Source: Deferribacteres bacterium JdFR-76
Lineage (GTDB): Bacteria; Zhuqueibacterota; JdFR-76
Reading direction: 5' to 3'
Assembly: GCA_002011685.1 (NCBI GenBank)
Contig: MTOL01000409.1
Location: 1 to 6,471, forward strand
Length of the DNA stretch: 6,471 bases
A model generated the notes under the pieces. That model did not search any database and was not told where the DNA came from. It was given only the letters and a program-made list of their open reading frames with translations. Numbering within the stretch: the first letter of the stretch is position 1; every line of letters starts with the position of its first letter. The position numbers and the translations under genes are program-made. Positions 5,999 through 6,471 of this stretch are shown here, piece after piece.

Positions 5999-6471
5999 AT
6001 GCAAAAAGAGCCCATTCGCCTGGGGATTATTGGGTGCGGAATTGCCACGCGGAAGCTACACTGGCCAGCCCTGCAGCGCTTGAGGGATTACTTTCAAATT
6101 GTAGTGGTTTGCAACCATACAGAGCCGAAGGCCCGTTCTTTTGCCGAACTGGTTGGTGGGGTCGATTATGTTCTGGACTACCGTGAGCTTCTGGAACGCC
6201 GTGATGTCGAGGCCGTGCTCATCGCTCTTCCCATCTACCTGAATTATGCCGTAACCCGGGATGCGCTTCAAGCTGGAAAACACGTAATGGTGGAAAAACC
6301 GCTGGCGGCAAATCTGGACGAGGCTCGCCAGATGCTCCTGCTTGACAGAACATTCGTTCCGGTTAAGATGGTAGCCGAAAACTTCCGCTACCGCTCTACG
6401 TTCGCGAAAATCCAGGATCTGATGAATGAAGGGACCATAGGCAGGCCGTATGCTGTGTTCTGGAATGTCTT
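5999..6471 (+). CDS. Gfo/Idh/MocA-family oxidoreductase, 3' end cut off by the window
   Basis: The frame is open from ATG 5999 to the window edge, giving 157 complete codons of a protein that is usually about 330-400 residues. A Rossmann NAD(P)-binding fold is visible: strand plus glycine loop LGIIGCGIATR at 8-18, a second strand VVVCNH at 35-40, the YRELLERRDVEAVLIALP segment at 61-78, and the family hallmark EKP at 99-101 within GKHVMVEKPLAANLDEA. AENFRYR at 126-132 matches the start of the link into the C-terminal substrate domain, most of which is missing. Members oxidise or reduce hydroxyl groups of sugars, inositols and related compounds using NAD(P), in the cytoplasm; no signal peptide is seen. 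The substrate cannot be told from this half. It lies 60 bases after the tRNA, and its promoter is not obvious, so read-through from the tRNA promoter is possible but unsupported. Confidence 0.92.
   Translation, partial: MQKEPIRLGIIGCGIATRKLHWPALQRLRDYFQIVVVCNHTEPKARSFAELVGGVDYVLDYRELLERRDVEAVLIALPIYLNYAVTRDALQAGKHVMVEKPLAANLDEARQMLLLDRTFVPVKMVAENFRYRSTFAKIQDLMNEGTIGRPYAVFWNV

Noticed and set aside
5311..6048. Open frame of 245 codons on the - strand crossing the amidase end, the tRNA and the oxidoreductase start
   Set aside because: It runs through a tRNA gene and two protein genes. Its middle part is simply the antisense reading of the tRNA, a common false prediction.

Overview
The window holds five protein genes and one tRNA gene, all on the + strand: a chromosomal stretch rich in peptide- and amide-cleaving enzymes. 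Base composition is close to balanced. All four start codons visible in the window follow a strong Shine-Dalgarno sequence (AAGGAG, GGGAGG, AGGAGGG, GGAAGGA). This argues against Bacteroidota, which usually lack such sites. The exported M1, M24 and amidase proteins would fit a heterotrophic bacterium, perhaps of a Calditrichota/KSB1-like lineage, but that placement is a guess. The tRNA lacks an encoded CCA end.

Layout. Positions 1-1566 hold the 3' part of an M1 zinc aminopeptidase gene with an intact active site. Thirty bases later comes a gene for an unrecognised membrane protein with six predicted helices (1597-2529). After 63 bases follows an exported M24 (Xaa-Pro peptidase-like) enzyme (2593-3903). 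These three genes could form one operon. The M24 stop codon sits inside a nested inverted repeat with A and T tracts (3902-3976), a plausible terminator or transcript end. A 185-base leader with several possible RNA stems (3977-4161) precedes a predicted lipoprotein of the amidase signature family (4162-5694) with a complete Lys-Ser-Ser triad. Next comes a 170-base gap with a strong 10-bp hairpin and a promoter, then tRNA-Arg(TCT) (5865-5938). The window closes with the start of a Gfo/Idh/MocA-type oxidoreductase gene (5999 to the edge).

How the genes may work together (inference). The M1 enzyme removes N-terminal residues, the M24 enzyme is of the kind that acts next to proline, and the amidase could hydrolyse peptide or small-molecule amides. 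All three look exported or surface-attached (the M1 signal would lie outside the window), so together they suggest peptide scavenging in the envelope. The oxidoreductase lies beyond the tRNA and is probably unrelated.

I found no transposase, CRISPR array, phage gene or clearly novel system. The least explained parts are the amidase leader, the nested inverted repeat, the membrane protein paired with the M1 enzyme, and the dyad around the tRNA promoter.
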